DNA of 5,787 nucleotides from Polynucleobacter sp. UBA962 (GTDB lineage Bacteria > Pseudomonadota > Gammaproteobacteria > Burkholderiales > Burkholderiaceae): contig DBCI01000098.1 of NCBI GenBank assembly GCA_002292975.1, forward strand, positions 10,084 to 15,870, written 5' to 3'. Below are positions 1-4,770 of this stretch, piece by piece. Under the pieces are notes generated by a model, which was not told the DNA's origin, ran no database searches, and saw nothing but the letters and a program-made list of their open reading frames with translations. Both the position numbers and the translations under genes were made by a program. Within the stretch, counting starts at the first letter, position 1; the number at the start of each line of letters is the position of its first letter.

Positions 1-8
1 AGCCTATA

Positions 9-383
9 TCAATTAAGTACTTTGTACCCACGACCAACGAGACATTTTTTTACAACCGCTTCTTGCGACTCATTAGCTGTATAGGCACCGCCAGCGCCAC
101 CGATCACCGCCCCAGTACCAGCGGATTGTAATGTATTGCTACCAGTTACTAAACCAAGAAGCCCGCCAACTACTATGCCGGCACCCGCAGCCTTGGCAGC
201 CGTACTGCCCATTCCAGGGGCTTCTTTTGCATAACCCTGGCATTCGGCTAGATCTTTCTCATAGCGTGTCTCGTTGACACCCTTCATATCCACAATGGGC
301 CGTACTTCAGCGCCAGCACAAGCAGTTAAAAGCACTGCCCCACTGATTAGGGAAAGGGTAAGACGAGTATGCTTCCAGTTCAT
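9..383 (-). CDS. Glycine-zipper outer-membrane-type lipoprotein, 124 aa
   Basis: Seen: residues 1-21 form a lipoprotein signal peptide (basic K4 and R7, then a hydrophobic stretch) ending in the lipobox L-T-A-C with Cys22 as the lipidation site. A small-residue-rich region at about 62-103 carries repeated GxxxG-like spacing (for example G69, G73, G77, G81, then G91, G95, G99), typical of glycine-zipper proteins. Cys48 and Cys114 flank this region and could form a disulfide in the periplasm. Known: glycine-zipper lipoproteins sit in the cell envelope and are thought to insert into or stabilise membranes; most lack a defined role. The ATG start is supported by AGGAG at 390-394 on the same strand, 6 nt upstream, and by a good promoter just behind it. 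The gene is complete, with a TGA stop. It is divergent from the CBS-domain gene. The exact function is unknown; family placement rests on composition and lipobox. Confidence 0.85.
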   Translation of the reverse strand: MNWKHTRLTLSLISGAVLLTACAGAEVRPIVDMKGVNETRYEKDLAECQGYAKEAPGMGSTAAKAAGAGIVVGGLLGLVTGSNTLQSAGTGAVIGGAGGAYTANESQEAVVKKCLVGRGYKVLN

Positions 384-402
384 ATGAGTCTCCTAAACAA
401 CC

Positions 403-431
403 ATTAAAGCAAACTCGTCTTCTATCGTCAA
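403..431 (-). promoter_or_regulatory. Sigma70-type promoter of the glycine-zipper lipoprotein gene
   Basis: Read on the minus strand, TTGACG (426-431) matches the -35 consensus at five of six positions. TTTAAT (403-408) matches the -10 consensus at five of six. The spacer is exactly 17 nt. The transcript would start near position 396, giving a leader of about 13 nt that just contains the AGGAG ribosome-binding site at 390-394. This is the best promoter match in the window. No clear operator or intrinsic terminator was found in the rest of the 384-550 divergent gap. Confidence 0.72.
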
Positions 432-550
432 GCTTAGAGCCCCCTCCTAGAGCTCTCTATTTGCTCCATGGAAACCCTAATTTCATAAAGGGGGAAGTCT
501 GTTCACAATGAATTGTCTACTAATCACTGATTCACTCCGTTTGGAACCCC

Positions 551-979
551 ATGCTAACCGTTAGCCAACTCCTGGCAGGAAAAAATCATCGTCTTGAAAC
601 CGTAGCACCTAATGAGCATGTCTTTGAGGCTCTAAAGCTTATGTTTGAGAAAGATATTGGCTCTCTGCTGGTTGTGGAGTTCGGTAAGTTGGCGGGGATC
701 TTTACGGAACGTGATTACGCCCGTAAATTAGTACTGCAAGGAAAGAGCTCACAAAATACCTTGGTACGCGATGTGATGAGTACCAAATTAATTACTGTTA
801 AACCAGAAGACTCCCTCGACTTTTGTATGCAATTGGTGACCGAGAAGCGGATACGGCATTTGCCCGTGATGGATCAAGAGCGCTTAGTTGGGATGCTATC
901 GATTGGCGATCTATTGAAAGCAGCGCTCTCAGAGCAGGCTAATACCATCAAGCAGTTAGAGTCTTATATCAACGGCTAG
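551..979 (+). CDS. Tandem CBS-domain (Bateman module) protein, 142 aa
   Basis: The protein is essentially one Bateman module. CBS1 spans about residues 5-62 and includes G49-I-F-T-E-R-D55. CBS2 spans about 73-128 and includes R102-H-L-P-V and G114-M-L-S-I-G-D120. The T52/D55 and S117/D120 pairs are the T/S-x-x-D signature that contacts ribose in adenine-nucleotide-binding CBS pairs. Known: such small stand-alone proteins bind AMP, ATP or related ligands and are thought to sense energy state; partners are usually unknown. There is no signal peptide or membrane segment, so it is cytoplasmic. The ATG start is preceded only by a weak GGA (544-546). Promoter candidates are poor: TTGCTC (461-466) with CATAAA (484-489) at 17-nt spacing, or TTCACA (502-507) with a weak -10. 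The stop overlaps that of the convergent next gene. Family call is firm; ligand and partner are unknown. Confidence 0.9.
   Translation: MLTVSQLLAGKNHRLETVAPNEHVFEALKLMFEKDIGSLLVVEFGKLAGIFTERDYARKLVLQGKSSQNTLVRDVMSTKLITVKPEDSLDFCMQLVTEKRIRHLPVMDQERLVGMLSIGDLLKAALSEQANTIKQLESYING
976..979. other. CTAG palindrome giving both convergent genes their TAG stop
   Basis: The four bases CTAG are read as TAG at 977-979 on the plus strand (CBS gene) and as TAG at 978-976 on the minus strand (decarboxylase-family gene). The two coding regions therefore overlap by 4 bp with no intergenic terminator space. Any transcript end must lie inside the opposing gene, and I saw no convincing hairpin with a T tract within about 100 bp on either side. 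Confidence 0.9.
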
Positions 980-1353
980 ATTCCCATCTCTTTAAATACT
1001 TCTTTGGCGTTTCTGAAGCTGTCAATTGCTGCTGGTACGCCGCAGTAGATAGCGGTCTGTAAAAAGATCTCACGAATCTCATCTTTGGTGAGACCGTTGT
1101 TGATAGCGCCCTTGATGTGCAATTTCAGCTCATGGGGACGATTGAGTGCCGTAATCATCGCCAGGTTCACAATGCTGCGGGTTTTACGATCAAGCCCTGG
1201 TCGATTCCAAATCTCGTTCCAGCAATACTCGGTTACTAATTCTTGCAAAGGGCGATTGAACTCATCCGCATTCTGAATGGATTGATCAACATACTCAGCA
1301 CCTAAAACCTCACGACGTGTTTTTAAACCTTTCTCAAATGCATCCCGATTCAT
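976..1353 (-). CDS. Carboxymuconolactone decarboxylase (PcaC-like) family protein, 125 aa
   Basis: The length and whole-protein pattern match the 4-carboxymuconolactone decarboxylase branch of the CMD/AhpD-like all-helical fold. Seen: an N-terminal R13-R-E-V-L-G18 segment, W45 and W49, the helix around R59-S-I-V-N-L-A-M66, H74 and H79 in the conserved helix, and Q99-T-A-I-Y-C-G-V-P107 near the C-terminus. The CxxC pair of AhpD peroxidase-type members is absent (C44 and C104 are isolated), so thiol peroxidase chemistry is unlikely. Known: PcaC decarboxylates 4-carboxymuconolactone to beta-ketoadipate enol-lactone in protocatechuate catabolism. No other pca gene is present here, so the substrate may differ and I withhold the symbol. 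The ATG start has AGGAG at 1360-1364, 6 nt upstream. It converges with the CBS gene and diverges from the small lipoprotein gene. Confidence 0.85.
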   Translation of the reverse strand: MNRDAFEKGLKTRREVLGAEYVDQSIQNADEFNRPLQELVTEYCWNEIWNRPGLDRKTRSIVNLAMITALNRPHELKLHIKGAINNGLTKDEIREIFLQTAIYCGVPAAIDSFRNAKEVFKEMGI

Positions 1354-1383
1354 ACGTATCTCCTAGTGTGGTCATCAAATAGC

Positions 1384-1391
1384 AGTATAGT
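1384..1391. promoter_or_regulatory. Overlapping divergent -10 elements (possible bidirectional promoter)
   Basis: The octamer AGTATAGT contains TATAGT on the plus strand (1386-1391) and TATACT on the minus strand (1389-1384). Each is five of six against TATAAT. Neither direction has a good -35 at 16-18 nt. On the minus strand transcription would start near 1377, leaving a leader of about 24 nt with the AGGAG site of the decarboxylase-family gene. On the plus strand the predicted start falls at about 1398-1399, on the lipoprotein ATG. The 45-bp gap between the two genes leaves little room for other promoters, but the call rests on two hexamers only. Confidence 0.4.
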
Positions 1392-1398
1392 AATAATC

Positions 1399-1671
1399 AT
1401 GCCAAGACTTAGCACCCTCCATTTCTTCTCATACCCCATTATTTTCTTGTTGACCGCCTGCGGTACCCTCCAAAGTGACTTTCGGGTTGTTAATCAATCC
1501 GATGGCATGATTGGAGTGCAAGCAATTAAAGGGGCTAAAGAACTTGAAGCGCAGGAGTTAGCGGTCTCGGAGTGCAAAAAGACCGGCAGGTCAGCGGCCG
1601 CGATTTCAGAGGCCAAGACCACCCATAACGATCAGTTCCCCATGATCTATATTTATCAATGTGTTCGTTAA
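1399..1671 (+). CDS. Small lipoprotein, 90 aa, unknown function
   Basis: Seen: a hydrophobic N-terminus with R3 and a lipobox L-L-T-A-C ending at Cys21, so the mature protein is about 70 residues, lipid-anchored and periplasmic. The mature part has an A-x(7)-E-C-K-K-x-G-R-S-A block (about residues 51-66) and a C-terminal Y84-I-Y-Q-C88. The two cysteines, C59 and C88, could form a disulfide. A similar pattern, a Cys-x-x-x-Gly helix followed by a strand ending in Cys, occurs in many short proteobacterial lipoproteins with no assigned function. I chose ATG 1399 because the signal peptide is then of normal length. A GTG at 1366 would add 11 non-signal-like residues and overlap the ribosome-binding region of the divergent gene. 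There is no Shine-Dalgarno sequence before the ATG, which fits a leaderless mRNA. It is the first gene of a likely four-gene cluster. Confidence 0.8.
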   Translation: MPRLSTLHFFSYPIIFLLTACGTLQSDFRVVNQSDGMIGVQAIKGAKELEAQELAVSECKKTGRSAAAISEAKTTHNDQFPMIYIYQCVR

Positions 1672-1687
1672 TTAGCGTAAATCACTT

Positions 1688-2332
1688 ATGTCCGTTTATA
1701 CCCACGTCCAAACTATCCCCATCTTTCCTCTAGGCACCACGCTTTATCCAGACGGCATTCTTCTATTAAAGATCTTTGAGGTGCGCTACCTAGATATGGT
1801 CAAGCAATGTGTGCGTGAAGGTTCTGGATTTGGAGTGGTTACCCTCAATAGTGGGGCTGAAGTACGAACTCCTGGAGAGGAAATTAGCTTTAACGATGTT
1901 GGCACCTTTGCTCGCATTAAAGAATTTGACCCAGTACAACCCAGCCTATTCATGATCCAGTGTCATGGTGAGCAACGTTTTCGGGTGAAGAGCCGGCAGA
2001 CGCAAAAAAATGGATTAATCACTGCGGAAGTAGAGTTTTTGAAAGAAGATCTACCGACAGAAGTACCCGAGGAGCTTAAACCTACCTCAGAGGTGCTGGG
2101 CAAAGTAATCCAATCGTTTAAAGAGCAGGGAGCGGCTCTTGGAAAAGAATTACCTTTTCATAAACCCTATCGCTTTCATGAATGCGGTTGGGTCGCTAAT
2201 CGCTGGTGCGAACTCTTGCAATTGAGCCCAGGGCAAAAACAATTTTTCCTGGAACAAGAAAACCCCCGACTCCGACTGGATCTAGTCAATGAGCTATTAG
2301 AGGAGATGGGCGTTTACAAAGCGGTGAAGTAA
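1688..2332 (+). CDS. Stand-alone LON substrate-binding (N-terminal) domain protein, 214 aa
   Basis: The N-terminus carries the LON-domain opening: I10-P-I-F-P-L15, a Y20-P-D-G turn, then F30-E-V-R-Y34, equivalent to the pFPL...lPLhIFEpRY pattern. Further blocks are G47-F-G-V-V-T-L53, V71-G-T-F-A-R-I77 and the C-terminal helical part W168-V-A-N-R-W with L177 to L204. The whole protein is about the size of the Lon N-terminal domain. There is no Walker A/B and no Ser-Lys protease dyad, so it is not a protease. Known: this domain binds substrates in Lon and also occurs alone in bacteria with undefined roles, presumably protein binding. No signal peptide is seen, so it should be cytoplasmic. It begins 16 nt after the lipoprotein stop with no recognisable Shine-Dalgarno, and ends 2 nt before the next start, which supports co-transcription. 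Confidence 0.88.
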   Translation: MSVYTHVQTIPIFPLGTTLYPDGILLLKIFEVRYLDMVKQCVREGSGFGVVTLNSGAEVRTPGEEISFNDVGTFARIKEFDPVQPSLFMIQCHGEQRFRVKSRQTQKNGLITAEVEFLKEDLPTEVPEELKPTSEVLGKVIQSFKEQGAALGKELPFHKPYRFHECGWVANRWCELLQLSPGQKQFFLEQENPRLRLDLVNELLEEMGVYKAVK

Positions 2333-2334
2333 AC

Positions 2335-2781
2335 GTGAAGCCGACGTTTGAATGCCCCACCTGCGGCAACCCGCGACCTATGTTGGGGGATTGCCCCTTT
2401 TGCGGGAGTCATGAGATACCCAGTGCCAACACCGATACTGCTACCATTAATTTAGAGATTGGTGGGCCAACGCGTGAAGAGGCCCTAGATACTCTCACGC
2501 ACCACATCCGAGCTGCTGCTGAGGTACAAATCCGCGTCTTGATCGTCATCCATGGCTATGGCTCATCGGGTCGGGGAGGGGGTATACGACGCACGGTCCG
2601 TGAGGCACTTGAGAATAACTTTTTCTCAGACCGAGTTGATGAGTACTATCATGGAGAAGATTTAGTGCATCGAAGCGAGTTATATCAAGCCTTGATAAAA
2701 CGTCGTCCCACACTCAAGCAACACCTCAAACAATTAAAAGAGGGTAATGCAGGGATGACCTTGTTAATCATGCGACATTGA
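2335..2781 (+). CDS. Zinc-ribbon plus Smr-domain protein, 148 aa
   Basis: Residues 7-23 hold two CxxC pairs (C7/C10 and C20/C23), a likely four-cysteine zinc ribbon. From about residue 38 an Smr domain follows. Its first motif reads L40-E-I-G-G-P-T-R-E-E-A50, corresponding to the family's DLHGxTxxEA. The second is I72-H-G-Y-G-S-S-G-R-G-G-G83, corresponding to the H-G-x-G loop. A basic, Leu-rich tail (about 112-136) follows. Known: Smr domains occur at the C-terminus of MutS2 and alone, and several are nucleases acting on DNA or RNA. Odd: the histidine of the LxHG motif is Gly43 here, while H73 of HGxG is kept, so nuclease activity is uncertain. The start is GTG, 2 nt after the LON gene stop, with GGTGA at 2323-2327 as a weak ribosome-binding site; translational coupling is likely. 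Confidence 0.82.
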   Translation: MKPTFECPTCGNPRPMLGDCPFCGSHEIPSANTDTATINLEIGGPTREEALDTLTHHIRAAAEVQIRVLIVIHGYGSSGRGGGIRRTVREALENNFFSDRVDEYYHGEDLVHRSELYQALIKRRPTLKQHLKQLKEGNAGMTLLIMRH

Positions 2782-2823
2782 TCTCGTGGACAATATCAAT
2801 CATTACAATTAATTACTGACCCT

Positions 2824-3840
2824 ATGCCAAATTACTGGGCCCACTGTGGCTTTGATACCCTAAGCCTTAGTCCCGATAACCAATTATTGGTGACTGATGA
2901 TTTCTTAAGAACCTATTTATCAAGACCAGAGCTAGCTTTAGTTCCAGAGTCTTGTCTTAAAGAAAGAGCGATTCATCAGCGGCTTCTCAATAATCCTCGT
3001 GACGAAATTCCATCCGCAGAAATCGAGCAGATGGCCGATGCCGACATACAGGCCAATTATGCGATTTGGTTTCGCTACCGCAGCAAATTATTAGCAGCAA
3101 GCTCTCTCGAGAACTTCTATATGAGTTTGTTTGAAGGCGAGGGTGTTGATGTACCACCCTTATTTGTGGCGCAACTCACTCAAATCTTTCTCAGACATAT
3201 TCTGGGGCCTGAAGTTGATCCGTTTGAAGCTCGTATTGCAGAACTGCTCTATCGACCCCAAAAGATTACTATTTTAGAAGATGGCATTGTGATGGCTGCT
3301 GATCACGAGACCATTGAGCGCAATGCGCAGGCTAGTGAGTTTGGCAACATTGTTGATTTGCTCAAGAGTCAATCGCTGGCAATGCGTACGGTCGATCTTG
3401 ATGTCTTGCATGAAGATAATGCCAAATCTTATTGGGGTAGAGACCAAACCCATGACTTTGCCATCCAGCTTAATTTTGATCAAGCCACATTACCCGCACT
3501 AGCAACTGTTCTGCAAAAATGGATTAATCATTTTTTGGGTATCGCCACCACCATCACCCCATTAAAAGAGATTAACGATCCTAAGTGGGTATGGCATGTT
3601 GGCTTAGATGCCTCTGCGACCGAGATATTGAATGCGCTGTACAACAAAGAGCGGGTCGATGAAGCGACTCTCTCCAGAATTATTTGTCTTTTTAAACTAG
3701 ACTTTAATGACCCCAATGCAGTGGTGAGCCAAATACGGGGAAAGCCCATTTATTTGGGGATGGCCATGAATGCAGATGGACTCTTAAAGCTCAAACCCCA
3801 AAATGTCATCTTTAACCTACCCTTAAACCCTGTTTCGTAA
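2824..3840 (+). CDS. DUF6352-type protein of unknown function, 338 aa
   Basis: I recognise the overall pattern of a family I know as DUF6352, common in Burkholderiales. It shows an N-terminal Y4-W-x-x-C-G-F10, R34-P-E-L-A-L-V-P-E-S-C44, the D109-V-P-P-L-F block, R144-P-Q, D198-N-A-x-x-Y-W204, W257-H-V-G-L-D-A263, and a C-terminal G306-K-P-I-Y-L-G with K324-P-Q-N and N331-L-P-L. No catalytic signature, cofactor loop, signal peptide or membrane span is evident, so it is probably cytoplasmic. No function can be assigned. It starts 42 nt after the Smr gene with no Shine-Dalgarno before the ATG, and the gap contains no hairpin. It is probably the last gene of the cluster, but an internal promoter in the gap cannot be excluded. 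No terminator was seen between its stop and the next promoter. The family name is from memory and should be confirmed by profile search. Confidence 0.8.
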   Translation: MPNYWAHCGFDTLSLSPDNQLLVTDDFLRTYLSRPELALVPESCLKERAIHQRLLNNPRDEIPSAEIEQMADADIQANYAIWFRYRSKLLAASSLENFYMSLFEGEGVDVPPLFVAQLTQIFLRHILGPEVDPFEARIAELLYRPQKITILEDGIVMAADHETIERNAQASEFGNIVDLLKSQSLAMRTVDLDVLHEDNAKSYWGRDQTHDFAIQLNFDQATLPALATVLQKWINHFLGIATTITPLKEINDPKWVWHVGLDASATEILNALYNKERVDEATLSRIICLFKLDFNDPNAVVSQIRGKPIYLGMAMNADGLLKLKPQNVIFNLPLNPVS

Positions 3841-3887
3841 GGATTAAATCGTATTCTCCAGTTTGTGCATTGCAATAAAATTACGGG

Positions 3888-3893
3888 TATACT
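3888..3893 (+). promoter_or_regulatory. -10 element upstream of the 59-aa ORF / DsbA-family unit
   Basis: TATACT matches the -10 consensus at five of six positions and would place the transcription start near 3900, leaving a leader of about 26 nt with a good ribosome-binding site. The -35 is poor: TTGTGC (3863-3868) is at 19-nt spacing and matches only TTG. That makes an activated or otherwise regulated promoter possible. It lies 48 nt downstream of the DUF6352-type gene, so some read-through from that cluster is also possible. Confidence 0.5.
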
Positions 3894-3913
3894 ATTAGGT
3901 ATTAACCCTAATA
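3893..3913. repeat. Perfect 7-bp inverted repeat at the predicted transcription start
   Basis: The left arm is TATTAGG (3893-3899) and the right arm CCTAATA (3907-3913), separated by 7 nt (3900-3906). The repeat overlaps the last base of the -10 element, covers the predicted +1, and ends 3 nt before the GGAG ribosome-binding site. As DNA it has the geometry of a dimeric repressor operator. As RNA only the downstream part would be transcribed if the start is near 3900, so an operator reading is preferred over an mRNA hairpin. No regulator gene is present in the window. Confidence 0.6.
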
Positions 3914-3915
3914 TT

Positions 3916-3919
3916 GGAG
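3916..3919 (+). promoter_or_regulatory. Ribosome-binding site that fixes the start of the 59-aa ORF
   Basis: GGAG lies 6 nt upstream of ATG 3926, ideal spacing. It overlaps an in-frame TTG at 3914, which would lengthen the protein by four residues but has no ribosome-binding site of its own. ATG 3926 is therefore the preferred start. Confidence 0.75.
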
Positions 3920-3925
3920 AATGTC

Positions 3926-4105
3926 ATGAATCAAACAGTTAGCATTAAACCTGCAATCAACACCCCAACCGTCCATGATGCATACGTAACAGCTAAGGGG
4001 CTGCTAGATCGCCTCATGGCTATTTTGCGTATCATTGGCGAAGCATGGGAAGAGTCCCGTGCGGAATATAAAAAACATGCCATCTTGGGTGGCGGCTGGG
4101 AATAA
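3926..4105 (+). CDS. Unrecognised small protein, 59 aa
   Basis: I do not recognise a family. The first 15 or so residues are polar and Pro-containing (P9, P14). Residues about 17-50 form a probable amphipathic helix, with a hydrophobic core L25, L26, L29, I32, L33, I35, I36, then W39 and a charged E-E-S-R-A-E-Y-K-K segment. The tail ends G-G-G-W-E. It could be membrane-associated or pack against a partner protein, but it lacks a lipobox and a full transmembrane span. A TATACT -10, a GGAG ribosome-binding site and exact abutment to the next gene argue that it is real. Its TAA stop is followed directly, in the same frame, by the TTG start of the DsbA-family gene, suggesting that translation of this ORF feeds the downstream gene. 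It could act mainly as a coupling leader ORF or as a partner of the oxidoreductase; the sequence does not decide. Confidence 0.65.
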   Translation: MNQTVSIKPAINTPTVHDAYVTAKGLLDRLMAILRIIGEAWEESRAEYKKHAILGGGWE

Positions 4106-4765
4106 TTGAAAACCGTTCACATCGATTTTGTATCCGACATTGCTTGCCCCTGGTGCGCAATTGGTTTAGCTTCCCTGGAAAAAGCATTAAGCGCTGTTGG
4201 TGATGAGGTCAATGTTGAAATTCATTTTCAACCTTTTGAGCTAAATGCTCACATGCCCCTTGGTGGGCAAGATGTGATTGAGTACCTGACCGAGAAGTAC
4301 GGCACTACCGTAAGCCAAGTCAAAGCTAACCAAGAAAATATTCGCAAACGTGCCGCCGAGATGGGCTTTTTGTTCCATCCGGAAGGGCGTAAGCGCGTAT
4401 ATAACACCTTTCATGCTCACCGCCTCTTACATTGGGCTTTAGCAGAGCATGGGCTAGAAGCGCAATATAAACTCAAGAAAGAGCTCTTTGCGACTTACTT
4501 CACCTTAGCAGTTAGTGTGGACGACCCCAAGAATCTACTCGATGCAGTTGAACGAGCTGGCTTATCAATTGAGCGAGGGCGCGCTATTTTGGAGAGTGAT
4601 GAGTTCGCAGAAGCGGTCCGGGATCAGAAAAAGAAGTACACCGAGTTAGGGATTAACTCGGTGCCTGCAATTATCTTGGATAACAAATACATGATTCAGG
4701 GGGCGCAAGCACCCGAGTTGTTTGCTAGCGCCATGCGCGATTGCGCCCAAGAAGCAGAGAGTTAA
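4106..4765 (+). CDS. DsbA-family oxidoreductase, FrnE-like, 219 aa
   Basis: A thioredoxin-fold protein with the redox motif C14-P-W-C17 after the first beta strand, an inserted helical domain (about 50-175) including N100-T-F-H-A-H-R-L-L-H-W110, and the cis-proline segment G182-I-N-S-V-P187. It ends with G199-A-Q-A-P-E-L-F206. The length fits the FrnE / 2-hydroxychromene-2-carboxylate-isomerase-like branch of the DsbA superfamily. Known: FrnE-type proteins are cytoplasmic thiol-disulfide oxidoreductases, in one characterised case linked to oxidative-stress tolerance. No signal peptide is present, consistent with the cytoplasm. The start is TTG 4106, immediately after the upstream TAA; no other start would keep the first strand, and only a weak GGGA (4098-4101) precedes it. 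Expression probably relies on coupling to the 59-aa ORF. The gene converges with the Bug receptor gene 5 nt away and contains a hairpin at 4639-4663. The precise substrate is unknown. Confidence 0.88.
   Translation: MKTVHIDFVSDIACPWCAIGLASLEKALSAVGDEVNVEIHFQPFELNAHMPLGGQDVIEYLTEKYGTTVSQVKANQENIRKRAAEMGFLFHPEGRKRVYNTFHAHRLLHWALAEHGLEAQYKLKKELFATYFTLAVSVDDPKNLLDAVERAGLSIERGRAILESDEFAEAVRDQKKKYTELGINSVPAIILDNKYMIQGAQAPELFASAMRDCAQEAES
4628..4663 (-). terminator. Candidate intrinsic terminator for the Bug receptor gene, inside the DsbA-family CDS
   Basis: A perfect 10-bp inverted repeat has arms CACCGAGTTA (4639-4648) and TAACTCGGTG (4654-4663), with a 5-nt loop (4649-4653). Read on the minus strand, the stem is followed by TACTTCTTTTT (4638-4628), 7 T in 11 nt. 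It lies about 108 nt past the receptor gene's stop codon. On the plus strand the stem is followed by CCTGCAATTA, not a terminator tail, so the element would be one-directional and spare the host gene's own mRNA. Half the stem pairs are A-T or G-T capable, so efficiency may be moderate. Confidence 0.5.
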
Positions 4766-4770
4766 TGTCC

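Noticed and set aside
436..456. Inverted repeat AGAGC / GCTCT in the divergent gap as a terminator or operator
   Set aside because: It is only 5 bp with an 11-nt loop and no T tract, and could easily arise by chance. It lies just upstream of the lipoprotein -35, so it is at most a weak operator candidate.
906..950. Short hairpin near the end of the CBS gene as a terminator for the convergent decarboxylase-family gene
   Set aside because: The best stem is GCTC/GAGC with a 3-nt loop, and the minus-strand sequence that follows is not a T tract.
1085..1276. Plus-strand open frame opposite the decarboxylase-family gene
   Set aside because: It is antisense to a well-supported gene and its product has no recognisable pattern.
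1366..1398. GTG at 1366 as an upstream start for the small lipoprotein
   Set aside because: It adds 11 residues unlike a signal peptide, has no ribosome-binding site, and lies against the AGGAG of the divergent gene. ATG 1399 gives a normal lipoprotein signal length.
2119..2145. AAGAGC / GCTCTT inverted repeat inside the LON-domain gene
   Set aside because: It is 6 bp with an 8-nt loop and no T tract on the plus strand, so it is probably incidental coding sequence.
1688..2332. Lon protease
   Set aside because: Only the N-terminal substrate-binding domain is present. There is no ATPase or protease domain, and the gene ends normally without signs of truncation.
3274..3749. Several short open frames, on both strands, overlapping the DUF6352-type gene
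   Set aside because: They overlap a long gene with clear family motifs and show no start context or protein features of their own.
3914..3925. TTG at 3914 as the start of the small ORF
   Set aside because: It overlaps the GGAG that serves ATG 3926 and has no ribosome-binding site of its own.
4103..4108. A single gene split by a nonsense mutation, or programmed TAA read-through
   Set aside because: The downstream protein is full length for its family from the TTG, and the small ORF has its own promoter-like element and ribosome-binding site. Stop-start coupling explains the layout more simply, though fusion is not excluded.
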